DNA from: Rhodocyclaceae bacterium
Lineage (GTDB): Bacteria; Pseudomonadota; Gammaproteobacteria; Burkholderiales; Rhodocyclaceae
Assembly (NCBI GenBank): GCA_028713915.1
Contig: JAQTNK010000004.1
Location: 89,499 to 153,498 of the forward strand
Reading direction: 5' to 3'
Length of the DNA stretch: 64,000 bases
In this document: piece by piece, positions 27,153-36,560 of the stretch
How the letters are laid out: each line of letters starts with the position of its first letter
How positions within the stretch are numbered: the first letter of the stretch is position 1
Notes under the pieces: model-generated
Seen by the model: only the letters and a program-made list of their open reading frames with translations
Database searches by the model: none
Told to the model about the DNA's origin: nothing
Program-made: the position numbers and the translations under genes

Positions 27153-29141
27153 ATGAGCTTCCAGCAAGGACTCAGCGGACTCGACGGATCGTCGAAGGCG
27201 CTTGATGCAATCGGCAACAACATCGCCAATGCCAACACGGTAGGCTTCAAGGAATCGGCGGCGCAATTCGCCGACGTCTATGCCGCCTCGCTGGGCGGCG
27301 GCGGCGGCAGCCAGATCGGCATCGGCGCGAATCTCGCGACCGTCTCCCAGCAATTCACCCAAGGCAACATCACCACCACCAACAACCCGCTCGACGTCGC
27401 GATCAACGGTTCGGGGATGTTCCGCCTGTCGGACAACGGCACCATCAGCTATACGCGCTCCGGCCAATTCCAGCTCGACAAGAACGGCTACGTCGTCAAT
27501 GCGGCCGGATTGCAGGTCACCGGCTATGCTGCCGATCCCGTTACCGGCACCATCGTTCCGGGCAACATGGTGCCGCTGCAAGTCAACAACACGAACATCG
27601 CGCCGCAGGTCACGACCAACAGCCAGATCCAGGTCAACGAGGATTCCCGCTCCACGCCGCCGGCCGCGATGACCAGCGGCAGCCTCGACGCCAGTGCGGC
27701 CTTGGCCGCAACGACGACGATCTCGGCGGCCAACAACACCCTCAATCTCACCGTCGACGGCCTGCCGGTTTCCATCACGATTCCGGACGGCTCCTACGCG
27801 CCCGGCACGCTGGTGACCACGGTGCAGGGCCTGATCAATTCCCAGCTCTCCGCCTCGGGGGCCGGCGTGACCGTGTCGATCGACACCAACAACGGCATGC
27901 TCATCACCTCCAACAGCAAGGGCACCGTCGGCAGCCAGGGCGCGGGCTCGTCGGTGGCGCTCACCGGCACGGGCGGCACCGCGGTGACGGGGCCGGGCGC
28001 CATTGCCGGTTTGGCCACCGCGGTCGCCGTGACCGGGGCCGACAACTTCAATCCGACCACGAGCGGCTATGCCACCGGCAGCAGTGCCCTGACGACGCCG
28101 ACCATTGTCGCCGGAACCAACGATACGCTGGCGATTTCGGTCGACAACGGCGTGGTCGTGAACGCCCTCATTCCCGACCCTTCCGGCGTCCCGGCCGGCA
28201 CTACCTACACGTCGTTGGGGCTGGCGACGGCGGTGCAGACGGCGGTAAATACCGCGCTTGCCGCGGCCGGCCAGAATGCACGCGTGACGGCAAGCATCAA
28301 TGCCAGCGGCCAGCTGGTCATCACTTCCAACAAGCTCGGCCCGATGTCGACTGTGGCGGTGACCGCGGGCGGCGGGCAGGACGCATCGGCAACCATTCTC
28401 GGCGCCTCGCCGACGTCGACGCCGGGCACGGTCAATACCGCTTCGATCAATTCCCTCGGCTTCACGGCGTCGACCGCCCAGACGGTTTATGACAGCCTCG
28501 GCAACGGCCACAACCTGGCGCTGTATTTCGTCAAGACCTCGCAAGGCAACACCTGGCAGCTCTACACGACGCTGGACGGCGCCCAGCAGCAGGGCCCGAC
28601 GAAACTGCAGTTCAACGGCGCCGGCGCGCTGACGACGACCATGCCGATCACGCTTCCGGCGGCCAACTCGTCCTACGCGTTTGCCAACGGCGCGAATCCG
28701 CTGCACTTCACTCTCGACCTGACCGGCTCGACGCAGTACGGCATCGCCTCCGGCGTCAATCAGCTGACCCAGGACGGCTACACCTCCGGACGCCTGTCGG
28801 GTCTGTCCGTGTCGCAGGACGGCACCTTGCTCGGCAGCTACTCCAACGGCAAGTCCAAGAACATGGGACAGCTCGTGCTGGTCAGCTTCAACAACCCGAA
28901 CGGCCTGACGTCGCTCGGCGGCAACCAGTGGGCGGAAACCTCCGAGTCGGGACAGCCGATTCCCGGAACGCCGGGACAGGGCAGCCTCGGCGCGCTGCAA
29001 TCGGCATCGGTCGAAGAGTCGAACGTCGATCTGACCAAGGAGCTGGTGGCCATGATCACGCAGCAACGGAATTACCAGGCCAACGCGCAGACCATCAAGA
29101 CCCAGGACACCATCATGCAGACGCTGGTGAACCTCGGCTAA
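27153..29141 (+). CDS. flgE: Flagellar hook protein FlgE, enlarged
   Basis: 662 residues, much longer than the 402 of E. coli. N-terminus GLSGLDGSSKALDAIGNNIA and C-terminus LVAMITQQRNYQANAQTIKT are canonical. The extra length lies at about residues 180-430 and contains two related beta-rich modules, each with a pattern of NNTLNLTVDG or NDTLAISVDNG, a TYxxxxL segment, a xAVQTAVN-type helix, and an ITSN-type strand (about 27712-27960 and 28099-28410). Similar modules occur in FliD (56860-57350). They probably decorate the hook surface (inference). Confidence 0.96.
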   Translation: MSFQQGLSGLDGSSKALDAIGNNIANANTVGFKESAAQFADVYAASLGGGGGSQIGIGANLATVSQQFTQGNITTTNNPLDVAINGSGMFRLSDNGTISYTRSGQFQLDKNGYVVNAAGLQVTGYAADPVTGTIVPGNMVPLQVNNTNIAPQVTTNSQIQVNEDSRSTPPAAMTSGSLDASAALAATTTISAANNTLNLTVDGLPVSITIPDGSYAPGTLVTTVQGLINSQLSASGAGVTVSIDTNNGMLITSNSKGTVGSQGAGSSVALTGTGGTAVTGPGAIAGLATAVAVTGADNFNPTTSGYATGSSALTTPTIVAGTNDTLAISVDNGVVVNALIPDPSGVPAGTTYTSLGLATAVQTAVNTALAAAGQNARVTASINASGQLVITSNKLGPMSTVAVTAGGGQDASATILGASPTSTPGTVNTASINSLGFTASTAQTVYDSLGNGHNLALYFVKTSQGNTWQLYTTLDGAQQQGPTKLQFNGAGALTTTMPITLPAANSSYAFANGANPLHFTLDLTGSTQYGIASGVNQLTQDGYTSGRLSGLSVSQDGTLLGSYSNGKSKNMGQLVLVSFNNPNGLTSLGGNQWAETSESGQPIPGTPGQGSLGALQSASVEESNVDLTKELVAMITQQRNYQANAQTIKTQDTIMQTLVNLG

Positions 29142-29158
29142 GCGCAGGAGCATAGGCG

Positions 29159-29908
29159 ATGGACAGGCTGATCTATACGGCGATGAGCGGGGCGTCCCAG
29201 ATTCTGGGGCGCCAGGCCGCCGTCGCCAACAACCTCGCCAACGTCAATACGACCGGCTACCGTTCCGAGGAACACCGGCTGCGCGCCGTACAGGTCAATG
29301 CGCAAGGCAATTCCAGGGCCTTGCCGACGCGCGCCTTCGTCGTCGACGCCAGCACGCATTCCGACCTGTCCCAGGGGCCCGCGACGTTCACGGGCCGCAC
29401 GCTCGACGTCACGGTGCAGGGACCGGGATGGATCGCTGTCACCAAGCCGGACGGCAGCGAAGCCTATACGCGCAACGGCAACCTCGAACTTTCCGTCAAC
29501 GGCGTGCTGCAGACGCGCAGCGGCCTGCCGGTGCAGGGCGACGGCGGCCCCATCACGGTGCCTCCCGACAGCAAGACCACCATCGGCTCGGACGGCACGA
29601 TCTCGGTCATACCCGAAACCGGCGCCCAGACGGTGTCGACGCTCGGCCGCATCAAGCTCGTGAATCCGCCGGAAGCCGATCTGGTGCGCGGCGAGGACGG
29701 CCTGTTCCACCTCAAGGACGGGACGGCGGCGCCGCTCGACGAAAAGACCACGGTCGCCAGCGGCTATCTCGAAGGCAGCAACGTCGATCCGGTCGAGCAG
29801 ATGGTGAGCATGATCTCCCTGGGACGCCAGTTCGAGATGCAGATGAAGATGCTTTCGAGCGCCAGCGAGAACGACAAAGCGGCGACGCAAATCATTACGC
29901 AGTTATAA
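29159..29908 (+). CDS. flgF: Flagellar proximal rod protein FlgF
   Basis: 249 residues. N-terminal [20 protein letters not shown] with [12 protein letters not shown] and C-terminal [20 protein letters not shown] are typical of FlgF/FlgG. Its non-FlgG-like N-terminus ([11 protein letters not shown]) and position before flgG identify it as flgF. Confidence 0.95.
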   Translation: MDRLIYTAMSGASQILGRQAAVANNLANVNTTGYRSEEHRLRAVQVNAQGNSRALPTRAFVVDASTHSDLSQGPATFTGRTLDVTVQGPGWIAVTKPDGSEAYTRNGNLELSVNGVLQTRSGLPVQGDGGPITVPPDSKTTIGSDGTISVIPETGAQTVSTLGRIKLVNPPEADLVRGEDGLFHLKDGTAAPLDEKTTVASGYLEGSNVDPVEQMVSMISLGRQFEMQMKMLSSASENDKAATQIITQL

Positions 29909-29924
29909 GAAAAAGGCCTCAACG

Positions 29925-30710
29925 ATGATCCGATCCCTGTGGATAGCCAAGACCGGCCTGGACGCGCAGCAGACCCAGCTCGACGTCATCTCCAACAACC
30001 TGGCCAACGTCAGCACCAACGGCTTCAAGCGTTCGCGCGCGGTGTTCGAGGACTTGCTCTACCAGACGCTGCGCCAGCCGGGCGCGGCATCGTCGCAGCA
30101 GACGACGATCCCCTCGGGACTCACGCTCGGCACCGGCGTGCAGCCGATCTCGACCGAGCGCATTTTCACGCAGGGCGCCCCGACGCAAACGCAGAATCCT
30201 CTCGACATCGCCATCAACGGCCAGGGCTTCTTCCAGATCCAGATGCCCGACGGCACGCTCGCCTATACGCGCGACGGCTCCTTCCAGAAGGATGCCACGG
30301 GGCAGGTCGTGACCTCCGACGGCTTTCCGCTTTCGCCGTCGGTGACGATTCCGCAGAACGCGCTCACCGTCTCGATCAGCCAGGACGGCATCGTTTCCAT
30401 CACCCAGCCGGGAACGGCGGCGACGACCCAGGTCGGCACCATCCAGCTGGCCACCTTCGTCAACAACGGCGGACTCCAGAGCAAGGGTCAGAACCTCTTC
30501 GTCGAGACGGCGTCGAGCGGGACGCCGACGCCCAACACGCCGGGCACCAACGGCACGGGCGTATTGAACCAGGGCTTCGTCGAAACCTCGAATGTGAACG
30601 TGGCCGAGGAACTGGTGAACATGATCCAGACGCAGCGCGCCTACGAAATGAATTCGAAGGTCGTGACCACCTCGGATCAGATGCTGCAAAACCTGGCGCA
30701 GATCGGATGA
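29925..30710 (+). CDS. flgG: Flagellar distal rod protein FlgG
   Basis: 261 residues, the standard FlgG length. N-terminus [20 protein letters not shown] with [20 protein letters not shown] and C-terminus [20 protein letters not shown] are canonical. Its stop overlaps a possible early flgH start. Confidence 0.97.
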   Translation: MIRSLWIAKTGLDAQQTQLDVISNNLANVSTNGFKRSRAVFEDLLYQTLRQPGAASSQQTTIPSGLTLGTGVQPISTERIFTQGAPTQTQNPLDIAINGQGFFQIQMPDGTLAYTRDGSFQKDATGQVVTSDGFPLSPSVTIPQNALTVSISQDGIVSITQPGTAATTQVGTIQLATFVNNGGLQSKGQNLFVETASSGTPTPNTPGTNGTGVLNQGFVETSNVNVAEELVNMIQTQRAYEMNSKVVTTSDQMLQNLAQIG

Positions 30711-30715
30711 CGGCC

Positions 30716-31384
30716 ATGAGGACCCAGCTGATCCTGATCGCGGCGTCCGTCCTGGCCTTGTTCGGCTGCGTCACGACGACGCCGGCGACGTCGGTGCATC
30801 AGCCGATGACGGCTCGTCCCGAGGCGCGCAACTACGACGCGCAGACCAACGGCGCGATCTACAACGTGGCCTCGGCGCGGCCCTTGTACGAGGACCGCCG
30901 CGCCCGCTTCGTCGGCGACATCATCACCATCAACATCGTCGAGAACACGGCGGCGTCGAAGATATCCGAGAACAAGACCTCGCGCAGCCAGACCATCGAC
31001 GCTGCCGTGCCGTCGATCATCGGCCTGCCGTTCAAGAGCGCGCAAGGCACGACGCTGTCGGCCAGCGACAGCAACAATTTCGACGGCAAGGGCCAGAACA
31101 ATTCCTCCAACGTCTTCACCAGCACCATCACCGTGACGGTGATCGAGGTGTACCCGAACGGCAACCTCCTGGTCTCGGGCGAGAAGCAGATCGGCCTCAA
31201 GGAAGGCGAGGAATTCATCCGCTTCTCGGGCGTCGTCAACCCCAACACCATCACCACGTCGAACACCGTGCAGTCGACGCAGATCGCCGACGCGCGCATC
31301 GAATACAAGGCCAACGGCTTCATCGACTCGGCCCAGGTCATGGGCTGGCTCGGCAAGTTCTTCCTGACCGTCATGCCCTTCTAG
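30716..31384 (+). CDS. flgH: Flagellar L-ring lipoprotein FlgH
   Basis: 222 residues. Outer-membrane ring around the rod. A type II signal peptide with lipobox ALFGC puts the lipidated Cys at residue 18. Motifs YEDRRARFVGDIITINI, VSGEKQIGLKEGEEFIRFSG and IEYKANGFIDSAQVMGWLGK match FlgH. An ATG at 30707 overlapping the flgG stop is an alternative start. Confidence 0.96.
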   Translation: MRTQLILIAASVLALFGCVTTTPATSVHQPMTARPEARNYDAQTNGAIYNVASARPLYEDRRARFVGDIITINIVENTAASKISENKTSRSQTIDAAVPSIIGLPFKSAQGTTLSASDSNNFDGKGQNNSSNVFTSTITVTVIEVYPNGNLLVSGEKQIGLKEGEEFIRFSGVVNPNTITTSNTVQSTQIADARIEYKANGFIDSAQVMGWLGKFFLTVMPF

Positions 31385-31397
31385 CGGAAACAGCATC

Positions 31398-32510
31398 ATG
31401 TCGCGCACGCAGAAATACCTGATCCTCCTGATGTGGATGTTCGCCGCGCTGCTGGTCGCGGATGCGGCGCGCGCCGAGCGCATCAAGGACCTTGCCAGCA
31501 TCGCCGGCGTGCGCAGCAACCAGCTCGTCGGCTACGGCCTGGTCGTCGGCCTCGACGGTTCGGGCGACCAGACCACGCAGACGCCTTTCACGGTGCAAAG
31601 CATCGTCAACATGCTCTCCAACATGGGCGTCACCATGCCCCCGGGCACCAGCCTGCAGTTGAAGAACGTCGCCGCCGTGATGGTGACGGCGTCCTTGCCG
31701 TCCTTCGCGCGCGCCGGTCAACAAATCGACGTCACCGTTTCCTCGATGGGCAACGCCAAGTCGCTCCAAGGCGGCACGCTGGTCCTGACGCCGCTCAAGG
31801 GCGCCGACGGCAACGTCTATGCGATGGCCCAGGGCAACCTCGCCGTATCCGGGGCCGGCGCTTCGGGCGGCGGTTCCAAGGTGACGATCAATCATCTTTC
31901 CGTCGGCCGCATCGCCGGCGGCGCCACCGTCGAGCGCGAAGTCCAGACGCCGGTCGGCCAGGGCGAGTACGTCTATTTCGAGCTCAACAGCACCGACTTC
32001 GGCACCGCCCAGCGCGTCGCCGCTGCCATCAACAAGGCCATGGGGCCGGTGGCGACGGCGGCCGACGGCCGCCAGATCCGCGTGCGCGCGCCGCTCGGCG
32101 CCGACGAGCGCGTATCCTTCCTCGGCGCGGTCGAAAACCTCGGCGTGACGCCGGTGCAGACCGTGGCCAAGGTGATCATCAATACGCGCTCCGGCTCGGT
32201 CGTGATGAATCAGGCGGTGACCCTGGACAACTGCGCCGTGGCCCACGGCAACCTGTCGGTATCGGTAAATGCCGAGAACGCCGTGAGTCAGCCGCCGGCG
32301 CTGTCGGCCGGGCAAACGACCGCCGTGACCAATGCGCAAATCGACATCAAGCAGGAAGGCGGCGCCCTGATCAATGTCCGGTCGGGCGCGAATCTCGCCG
32401 ACATCGTCAAGGCGCTCAACGCCATCGGCGCGAATCCGCAGGACCTGACGGCCATCCTGCAGGCGATGAAGGCGGCCGGGGCGCTGCACGCCGAACTTGA
32501 GATCATCTAA
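31398..32510 (+). CDS. flgI: Flagellar P-ring protein FlgI
   Basis: 370 residues with signal peptide (about 1-26, ending DAARA). Motifs VRSNQLVGYGLVVGLDGSGD and MPPGTSLQLKNVAAVMVTA are hallmarks of FlgI. Assembled in the periplasm with FlgA. Confidence 0.97.
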   Translation: MSRTQKYLILLMWMFAALLVADAARAERIKDLASIAGVRSNQLVGYGLVVGLDGSGDQTTQTPFTVQSIVNMLSNMGVTMPPGTSLQLKNVAAVMVTASLPSFARAGQQIDVTVSSMGNAKSLQGGTLVLTPLKGADGNVYAMAQGNLAVSGAGASGGGSKVTINHLSVGRIAGGATVEREVQTPVGQGEYVYFELNSTDFGTAQRVAAAINKAMGPVATAADGRQIRVRAPLGADERVSFLGAVENLGVTPVQTVAKVIINTRSGSVVMNQAVTLDNCAVAHGNLSVSVNAENAVSQPPALSAGQTTAVTNAQIDIKQEGGALINVRSGANLADIVKALNAIGANPQDLTAILQAMKAAGALHAELEII

Positions 32511-32513
32511 GCA

Positions 32514-32528
32514 AGGCAAGCTTTGCCG
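32514..32528. promoter_or_regulatory. Palindrome variant AGGCAA-GCT-TTGCCG in the flgI-flgJ gap
   Basis: Matches the recurring palindrome at 11 of 12 fixed positions, 4 bases after the flgI stop. It is followed by GGTTTTC, so it may instead form a weak hairpin terminator. No sigma-54 element recognised beside it. Confidence 0.4.
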
Positions 32529-32578
32529 GTTTTCTCCGGCGATTGCCGCGCCGCCGCGATGACATCCTTGAGCCTGCC

Positions 32579-33595
32579 ATGACCACGTCCGCCGTCCCGT
32601 CGATCTTCGACATCAACAATCTCACTGCGCTCAAAGGCGCCGTGAAGAAGGACGATCCCAAGGCGCTGAAAGCGGCGGCCCAGCAGTTCGAAGCCTTGTT
32701 CATGCAGATGATGCTGAAGTCGATGCGCGACGCCACGCCGCAAGACGGCATGTTCGATTCCGATCAGACGCGCATGTATCAATCCATGCTCGACCAGCAG
32801 CTGGCCCAGGTGATGTCTTCCAAGGACGGCCTGGGGCTGGCGGCGGTGATCGAAAAACAGCTGACGCGGAGCACTGCCGACCTGACCACTTTCAAGGACG
32901 GCCTGCCGCTGGTGCCGCCGCCCCAATACCTGCCGCTCGACGGCGCCGCCGGCCGCGGCCTGCCTCTCGATAACGGGCAGACGCCGCGGGCGTTTCCGCT
33001 CGATCGCGTGCTGCTGGCGCCGGGCAGCGGCGCCGCCGCCCCGGCCGCGACACCCGCGGCGACACCCGCGGCAACCGCACCCGCGGCAACCGCACCCGCT
33101 CCAGGCGCCGATGCGACAGCCTCGCCGGCAGCGCGCGCTTTCGTCGCCAATGTCTGGCCGCAGGCCGCCGAGGCCAGCCGCATCACCGGCATTCCCCAGC
33201 ATTTCCTCGTTGCCCATGCCGCGCTCGAAACGGGATGGGGCCGCGCCGAGCCGCGCTTTGCCGACGGCCGGCCAAGCTACAACCTGTTCGGCATCAAGGC
33301 CGGCCGCTCCTGGACCGGGCCCACCGTCGAAGCGACGACGACCGAATACGTCGACGGCGTGGCGCAGCGCCAGACCGGGCGTTTCCGCGCCTACGGCTCC
33401 TATGCGGAGAGCTTCCGCGACTACGCCGGCCTGCTCGTTTCCAATCCGCGCTATGCCGGCGTCATCGGCAGCCAGGATGCCGCAAGTTTTTCGCAAGGCC
33501 TGCAACGGGCCGGCTACGCCACCGATCCGATGTACGGCGACAAGCTCGCCCGCATCATCGGCGGCAATTCCCTGCGCGCCGCGCTCGGCAGTTGA
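32579..33595 (+). CDS. flgJ: Rod cap protein and peptidoglycan hydrolase FlgJ
   Basis: 338 residues. The N-terminal rod-cap domain (about 1-100; AAQQFEALFMQMMLKSMRDA) is joined by an Ala/Pro/Thr linker (about 140-180) to a C-terminal glucosaminidase domain (HFLVAHAALETGWGRAEPRF, then YNLFGIKAG). It opens the wall for the rod. I chose ATG 32579, which starts just before the rod-cap domain, over the TTG at 32543. The linker DNA has short tandem repeats. Confidence 0.95.
   Translation: MTTSAVPSIFDINNLTALKGAVKKDDPKALKAAAQQFEALFMQMMLKSMRDATPQDGMFDSDQTRMYQSMLDQQLAQVMSSKDGLGLAAVIEKQLTRSTADLTTFKDGLPLVPPPQYLPLDGAAGRGLPLDNGQTPRAFPLDRVLLAPGSGAAAPAATPAATPAATAPAATAPAPGADATASPAARAFVANVWPQAAEASRITGIPQHFLVAHAALETGWGRAEPRFADGRPSYNLFGIKAGRSWTGPTVEATTTEYVDGVAQRQTGRFRAYGSYAESFRDYAGLLVSNPRYAGVIGSQDAASFSQGLQRAGYATDPMYGDKLARIIGGNSLRAALGS
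33049..33102 (+). repeat. Tandem microrepeats in the flgJ linker
   Basis: Two copies of a 12-base unit (33049-33060, 33061-33072; GACACCCGCGGC) are followed by two copies of a 15-base unit (33073-33087, 33088-33102; AACCGCACCCGC with three variable bases). They encode Ala/Thr/Pro repeats. All units keep frame, so the linker can lengthen or shorten by slippage without breaking the gene. Confidence 0.85.
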
Positions 33596-33609
33596 TCCTG
33601 GTGCGGCTG

Positions 33610-33632
33610 CCCCGTGCGCCCATGGCACGGGG
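33610..33632 (+). terminator. Hairpin after flgJ overlapping the flgK promoter
   Basis: CCCCGTGC and GCACGGGG form an 8-bp stem with a 7-base loop, followed by only TTT. It resembles a weak terminator for the flgJ transcript. The right arm and loop end contain the -24 element TGGCAC of the flgK promoter. Confidence 0.45.
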
Positions 33633-33638
33633 TTTGCA
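33623..33638 (+). promoter_or_regulatory. Sigma-54 promoter for flgK
   Basis: TGGCAC-GGGGT-TTGCA matches the sigma-54 consensus completely with correct spacing. The expected start is near 33649, leaving a leader of about 58 bases before flgK that contains the palindrome at 33663-33677. Confidence 0.88.
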
Positions 33639-33662
33639 CAATAGGCAGCAAGGCTCAACTTG

Positions 33663-33677
33663 CGGCAACTCTTGCCG
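33663..33677. promoter_or_regulatory. Palindrome CGGCAA-CTC-TTGCCG in the flgK leader
   Basis: Perfect copy of the recurring palindrome, about 14-28 bases downstream of the predicted flgK transcription start. Sigma-54 activators can act from downstream sites, as described for some FlrC-dependent promoters in Vibrio. Function here is inferred. Confidence 0.7.
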
Positions 33678-33707
33678 TATTAGCTAGTTGATATCAGGGA
33701 AAACGAC

Positions 33708-36548
33708 ATGGGCTCCAGCCTGTTAAACATTGCGGTCACTGGTCTGAATGCGGCGCAAGCCAATTTGCAGACGACCAGCCACAATATCGCCAATGCTTCA
33801 ACGCCGGGCTTCAATCGGCAGTCGGCGGTCCAGTCGACCCAGACGCCCGAGTTGACCGGTTCGGGGTTCTTCGGCCAAGGCACCGACGTCACGACCGTCG
33901 TGCGCGCCTACAACAAATTCATGTCGGATCAGGTGGCATCGACGCAGGCGCAGTCGAGCCAGCTGCAGACCTATTCGGACCAGATCGCGCAAATCGAGAA
34001 CCTGATGTCGGACCCGACAGTCGGCCTGACGCCGGGGATCACGGGCTTTTTCGACGGCGTCAATGCGGTGGCCGCCGATCCCAGTTCGGCCGCGGCGCGC
34101 CAATCGATGCTTTCCTCCGCGCAGTCCCTGGTCGCAAGATTCCAGGACATGGACCAGCAGCTGGCCCAGGTAAACGGCGGCGTCAATTCGCAAATCGTCA
34201 GCGAAACGACCACCATCAATTCGCTGGCCGGCCAGATCGCCGCGATGAACCAGAGCATCGCCACCACCGAAGCGGCAGGCCCCGGCCAGCAGGCGAACGA
34301 TCTGCGGGACCAGCGCGACCAGTTGGTGGCGCAGCTCAATTCGCACATTTCCACCAGCATCGTCAGCCAGAGCGACGGCAGCTACAGCGTCTTCATCGGC
34401 AACGGCCAGCCGCTCGTCGTCGGCACTGCGTCGTTCAAGTTGAGCGCGGCGTCGTCGACCAACGATCCGGCGCAGACGACGGTCAATCTGATATCGCCGA
34501 CCGGACAAAGCTCTCAGATTCCCGAGAATCTCCTGTCGGGAGGAGCTTTGGGCGGACTGCTGCAGTTCCGTTCGGAAACGCTGAACGATGCCCGCAATGC
34601 GCTTGGGCAAATCGCCGTCGTCCTCGCCGATACCTTCAACACGCAACATCGGCTCGGGCAGGACCTGACCGGCGCCATGGGCGGCGATTTCTTCAAGATG
34701 CCGACGCCCGTGGTCGTTCCCGACGCCAACAACCCGCCGCCGGCGGCCGGGCCGGGCACGGTCAGCGCGACCATCTCCGACGCCTCGGCGTTGACGACCA
34801 GCGATTACTTGCTGACTGCCGGCAGCCAAGGCGTCTCGCTGACGCGACTTTCTGACAATACGGTGGTGGCGTCCGGCACGAAACTGCCGATAACCGTGGA
34901 CGGCATGACGATCAACGTCTCCGGCGCCTTGGCCCCCGGCGAGTCCTTCAAGATCGAACCGACGAAATATGCGGCGCGCGACCTGTCGGTGGCCATTACC
35001 GACGTTCGCTCCATCGCGGCGGGCGTGCCGGTCACGGCGTCGTCGGGCGTGGCGAATACGGGTACGACGCAGATATCCGGCGGCGCGCTCGTCGCGCCCG
35101 TGACGCTCACCTACAGCAGCAGCCTGCAAGGCTATACGGGTTTCCCCGCGGGGGCGACGCTGTCGATCTGGAACGGCACAACGACGACGACGCAAACGGT
35201 TTCCTCGTCGTCGCAGGCAGTCGCCATCCCGGCCGGCGCGAACGTCTCGGTCAACGGCATCACGTTCCAGGTGACCGGCGCGCCCGCCAACGGCGACACC
35301 TTCACGATCGGACCGAATCAGCTGCAGGCGGGCAGCGCCAATACCGGCCCGGCGACGATCAGCGCCGGCGGGCGAATCGCCGCAACGACGCTGACCTATT
35401 CGGCTGCCGCCAACGGCTTCTCGATCACGCCGACGCCCAGTCCGCTGCTCGGAACCACGGTGAGCGCAAGCGTCACCAATGCCGGCGTCACGACGACGAC
35501 GCAGTATCCGATCCGTCTCGCCACCGACACGATTCCCTACATCGCCGGCGCGACGTACCAGTACAACGGCATAAGCTTCAGCCTGGGCGGAGCGGCACCC
35601 GCGGACGGCGATACGTTTACCATCGGCGCCTCCACCGTCGCTTCGGCGGGCGGCGCCAATGCCGGCGCCGGAACGATATCGGCGTTGCCGACGAGTTCGG
35701 GCTCTGCGCTCGGCAGCGCTTCGCTCGCCTACAACGGCGGCAACCTGACGGGCTTCCCGGCCGGGACCGTGAAAGTGACAGCCAATGGCCTGACGAACAC
35801 CTTCAACGTCGCAGGACCGGCGACGACGATTCCTTTTGTGGCTGGCGCCACCTACTCGTTCAGCGGCGCTGCCGTCGTTTTCGGCGCCGGCATTCCCGCC
35901 GATGGCGACACCTTCAGCGTCGCCCAATTGCCGTCCACGACTTCGGCCACCGCCACGATCGGCGAAACGCCGACCGCGTTCTCGGCGTCGTTGCCGACTT
36001 CGCCGTACACGCTGAGCTACGATTCCCAGAGCAACCTGCTGACGGGCTTTCCGCCCGGCGCCACCGTCGCCGTGACGACCAACGGCGTGACCACGGAGGT
36101 GCCGATCACGGCGCCCAATACGGGCGTCTCCTTCACGTCCGGCATGCAGCTCATGGTGAACGGCGTCAGCATGACGCTGACTGGAACGCCGCAGAACGGC
36201 GATACCTTTGTCATCGCGCCGACCGCGTCGGGCACGACCGACAACCGCAACATGCAGCTGCTGGGCGCATTGCAGACGATGAAGACGATGCTCGGCGGCA
36301 CGGCGAGCTATGAGGATTCCTACGCGCAGCTCGTCAGCACCGTCGGCAACAAGGGAAACCAAGTCAATGTCATGAACAAGGCGCAGCAGGCACAGCTGAC
36401 GCAGGCGCAGAACAATCAGCAGTCGTTCTCGGGCGTCAACCTGGATGAAGAGGCGGCCAACCTGATTCGCTATCAGCAGCAATATCAGGCGGCAGCGAAA
36501 ATCATCAGCATTGCGAGCAAGTTGTTCGATCTTCTGACCGGATTATAA
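33708..36548 (+). CDS. flgK: Hook-filament junction protein FlgK, enlarged with repeats
   Basis: 946 residues against 547 in E. coli. The N-terminus (LLNIAVTGLNAAQANLQTTS, NIANASTPGFNRQ) and C-terminus (NLIRYQQQYQAAAKIISIAS) are canonical HAP1 ends. The excess is in the middle, about residues 330-850. There a module ending in xNGxxFxxxGxPxxGDTFxI recurs about five times (GDTF codons near 35292, 35608, 35905 and 36198; a weaker GESF near 34939). One such module also occurs in FlgL (near 37493). Beta-rich Thr/Ala/Gly composition suggests surface domains. Own sigma-54 promoter upstream. Confidence 0.95.
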   Translation: MGSSLLNIAVTGLNAAQANLQTTSHNIANASTPGFNRQSAVQSTQTPELTGSGFFGQGTDVTTVVRAYNKFMSDQVASTQAQSSQLQTYSDQIAQIENLMSDPTVGLTPGITGFFDGVNAVAADPSSAAARQSMLSSAQSLVARFQDMDQQLAQVNGGVNSQIVSETTTINSLAGQIAAMNQSIATTEAAGPGQQANDLRDQRDQLVAQLNSHISTSIVSQSDGSYSVFIGNGQPLVVGTASFKLSAASSTNDPAQTTVNLISPTGQSSQIPENLLSGGALGGLLQFRSETLNDARNALGQIAVVLADTFNTQHRLGQDLTGAMGGDFFKMPTPVVVPDANNPPPAAGPGTVSATISDASALTTSDYLLTAGSQGVSLTRLSDNTVVASGTKLPITVDGMTINVSGALAPGESFKIEPTKYAARDLSVAITDVRSIAAGVPVTASSGVANTGTTQISGGALVAPVTLTYSSSLQGYTGFPAGATLSIWNGTTTTTQTVSSSSQAVAIPAGANVSVNGITFQVTGAPANGDTFTIGPNQLQAGSANTGPATISAGGRIAATTLTYSAAANGFSITPTPSPLLGTTVSASVTNAGVTTTTQYPIRLATDTIPYIAGATYQYNGISFSLGGAAPADGDTFTIGASTVASAGGANAGAGTISALPTSSGSALGSASLAYNGGNLTGFPAGTVKVTANGLTNTFNVAGPATTIPFVAGATYSFSGAAVVFGAGIPADGDTFSVAQLPSTTSATATIGETPTAFSASLPTSPYTLSYDSQSNLLTGFPPGATVAVTTNGVTTEVPITAPNTGVSFTSGMQLMVNGVSMTLTGTPQNGDTFVIAPTASGTTDNRNMQLLGALQTMKTMLGGTASYEDSYAQLVSTVGNKGNQVNVMNKAQQAQLTQAQNNQQSFSGVNLDEEAANLIRYQQQYQAAAKIISIASKLFDLLTGL

Positions 36549-36560
36549 GGAGCAGGGACC

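Noticed and set aside
26424..29153. A 909-codon - strand open frame opposite flgD-flgE
   Set aside because: Shadow of the hook genes; biased composition and no recognisable start region.
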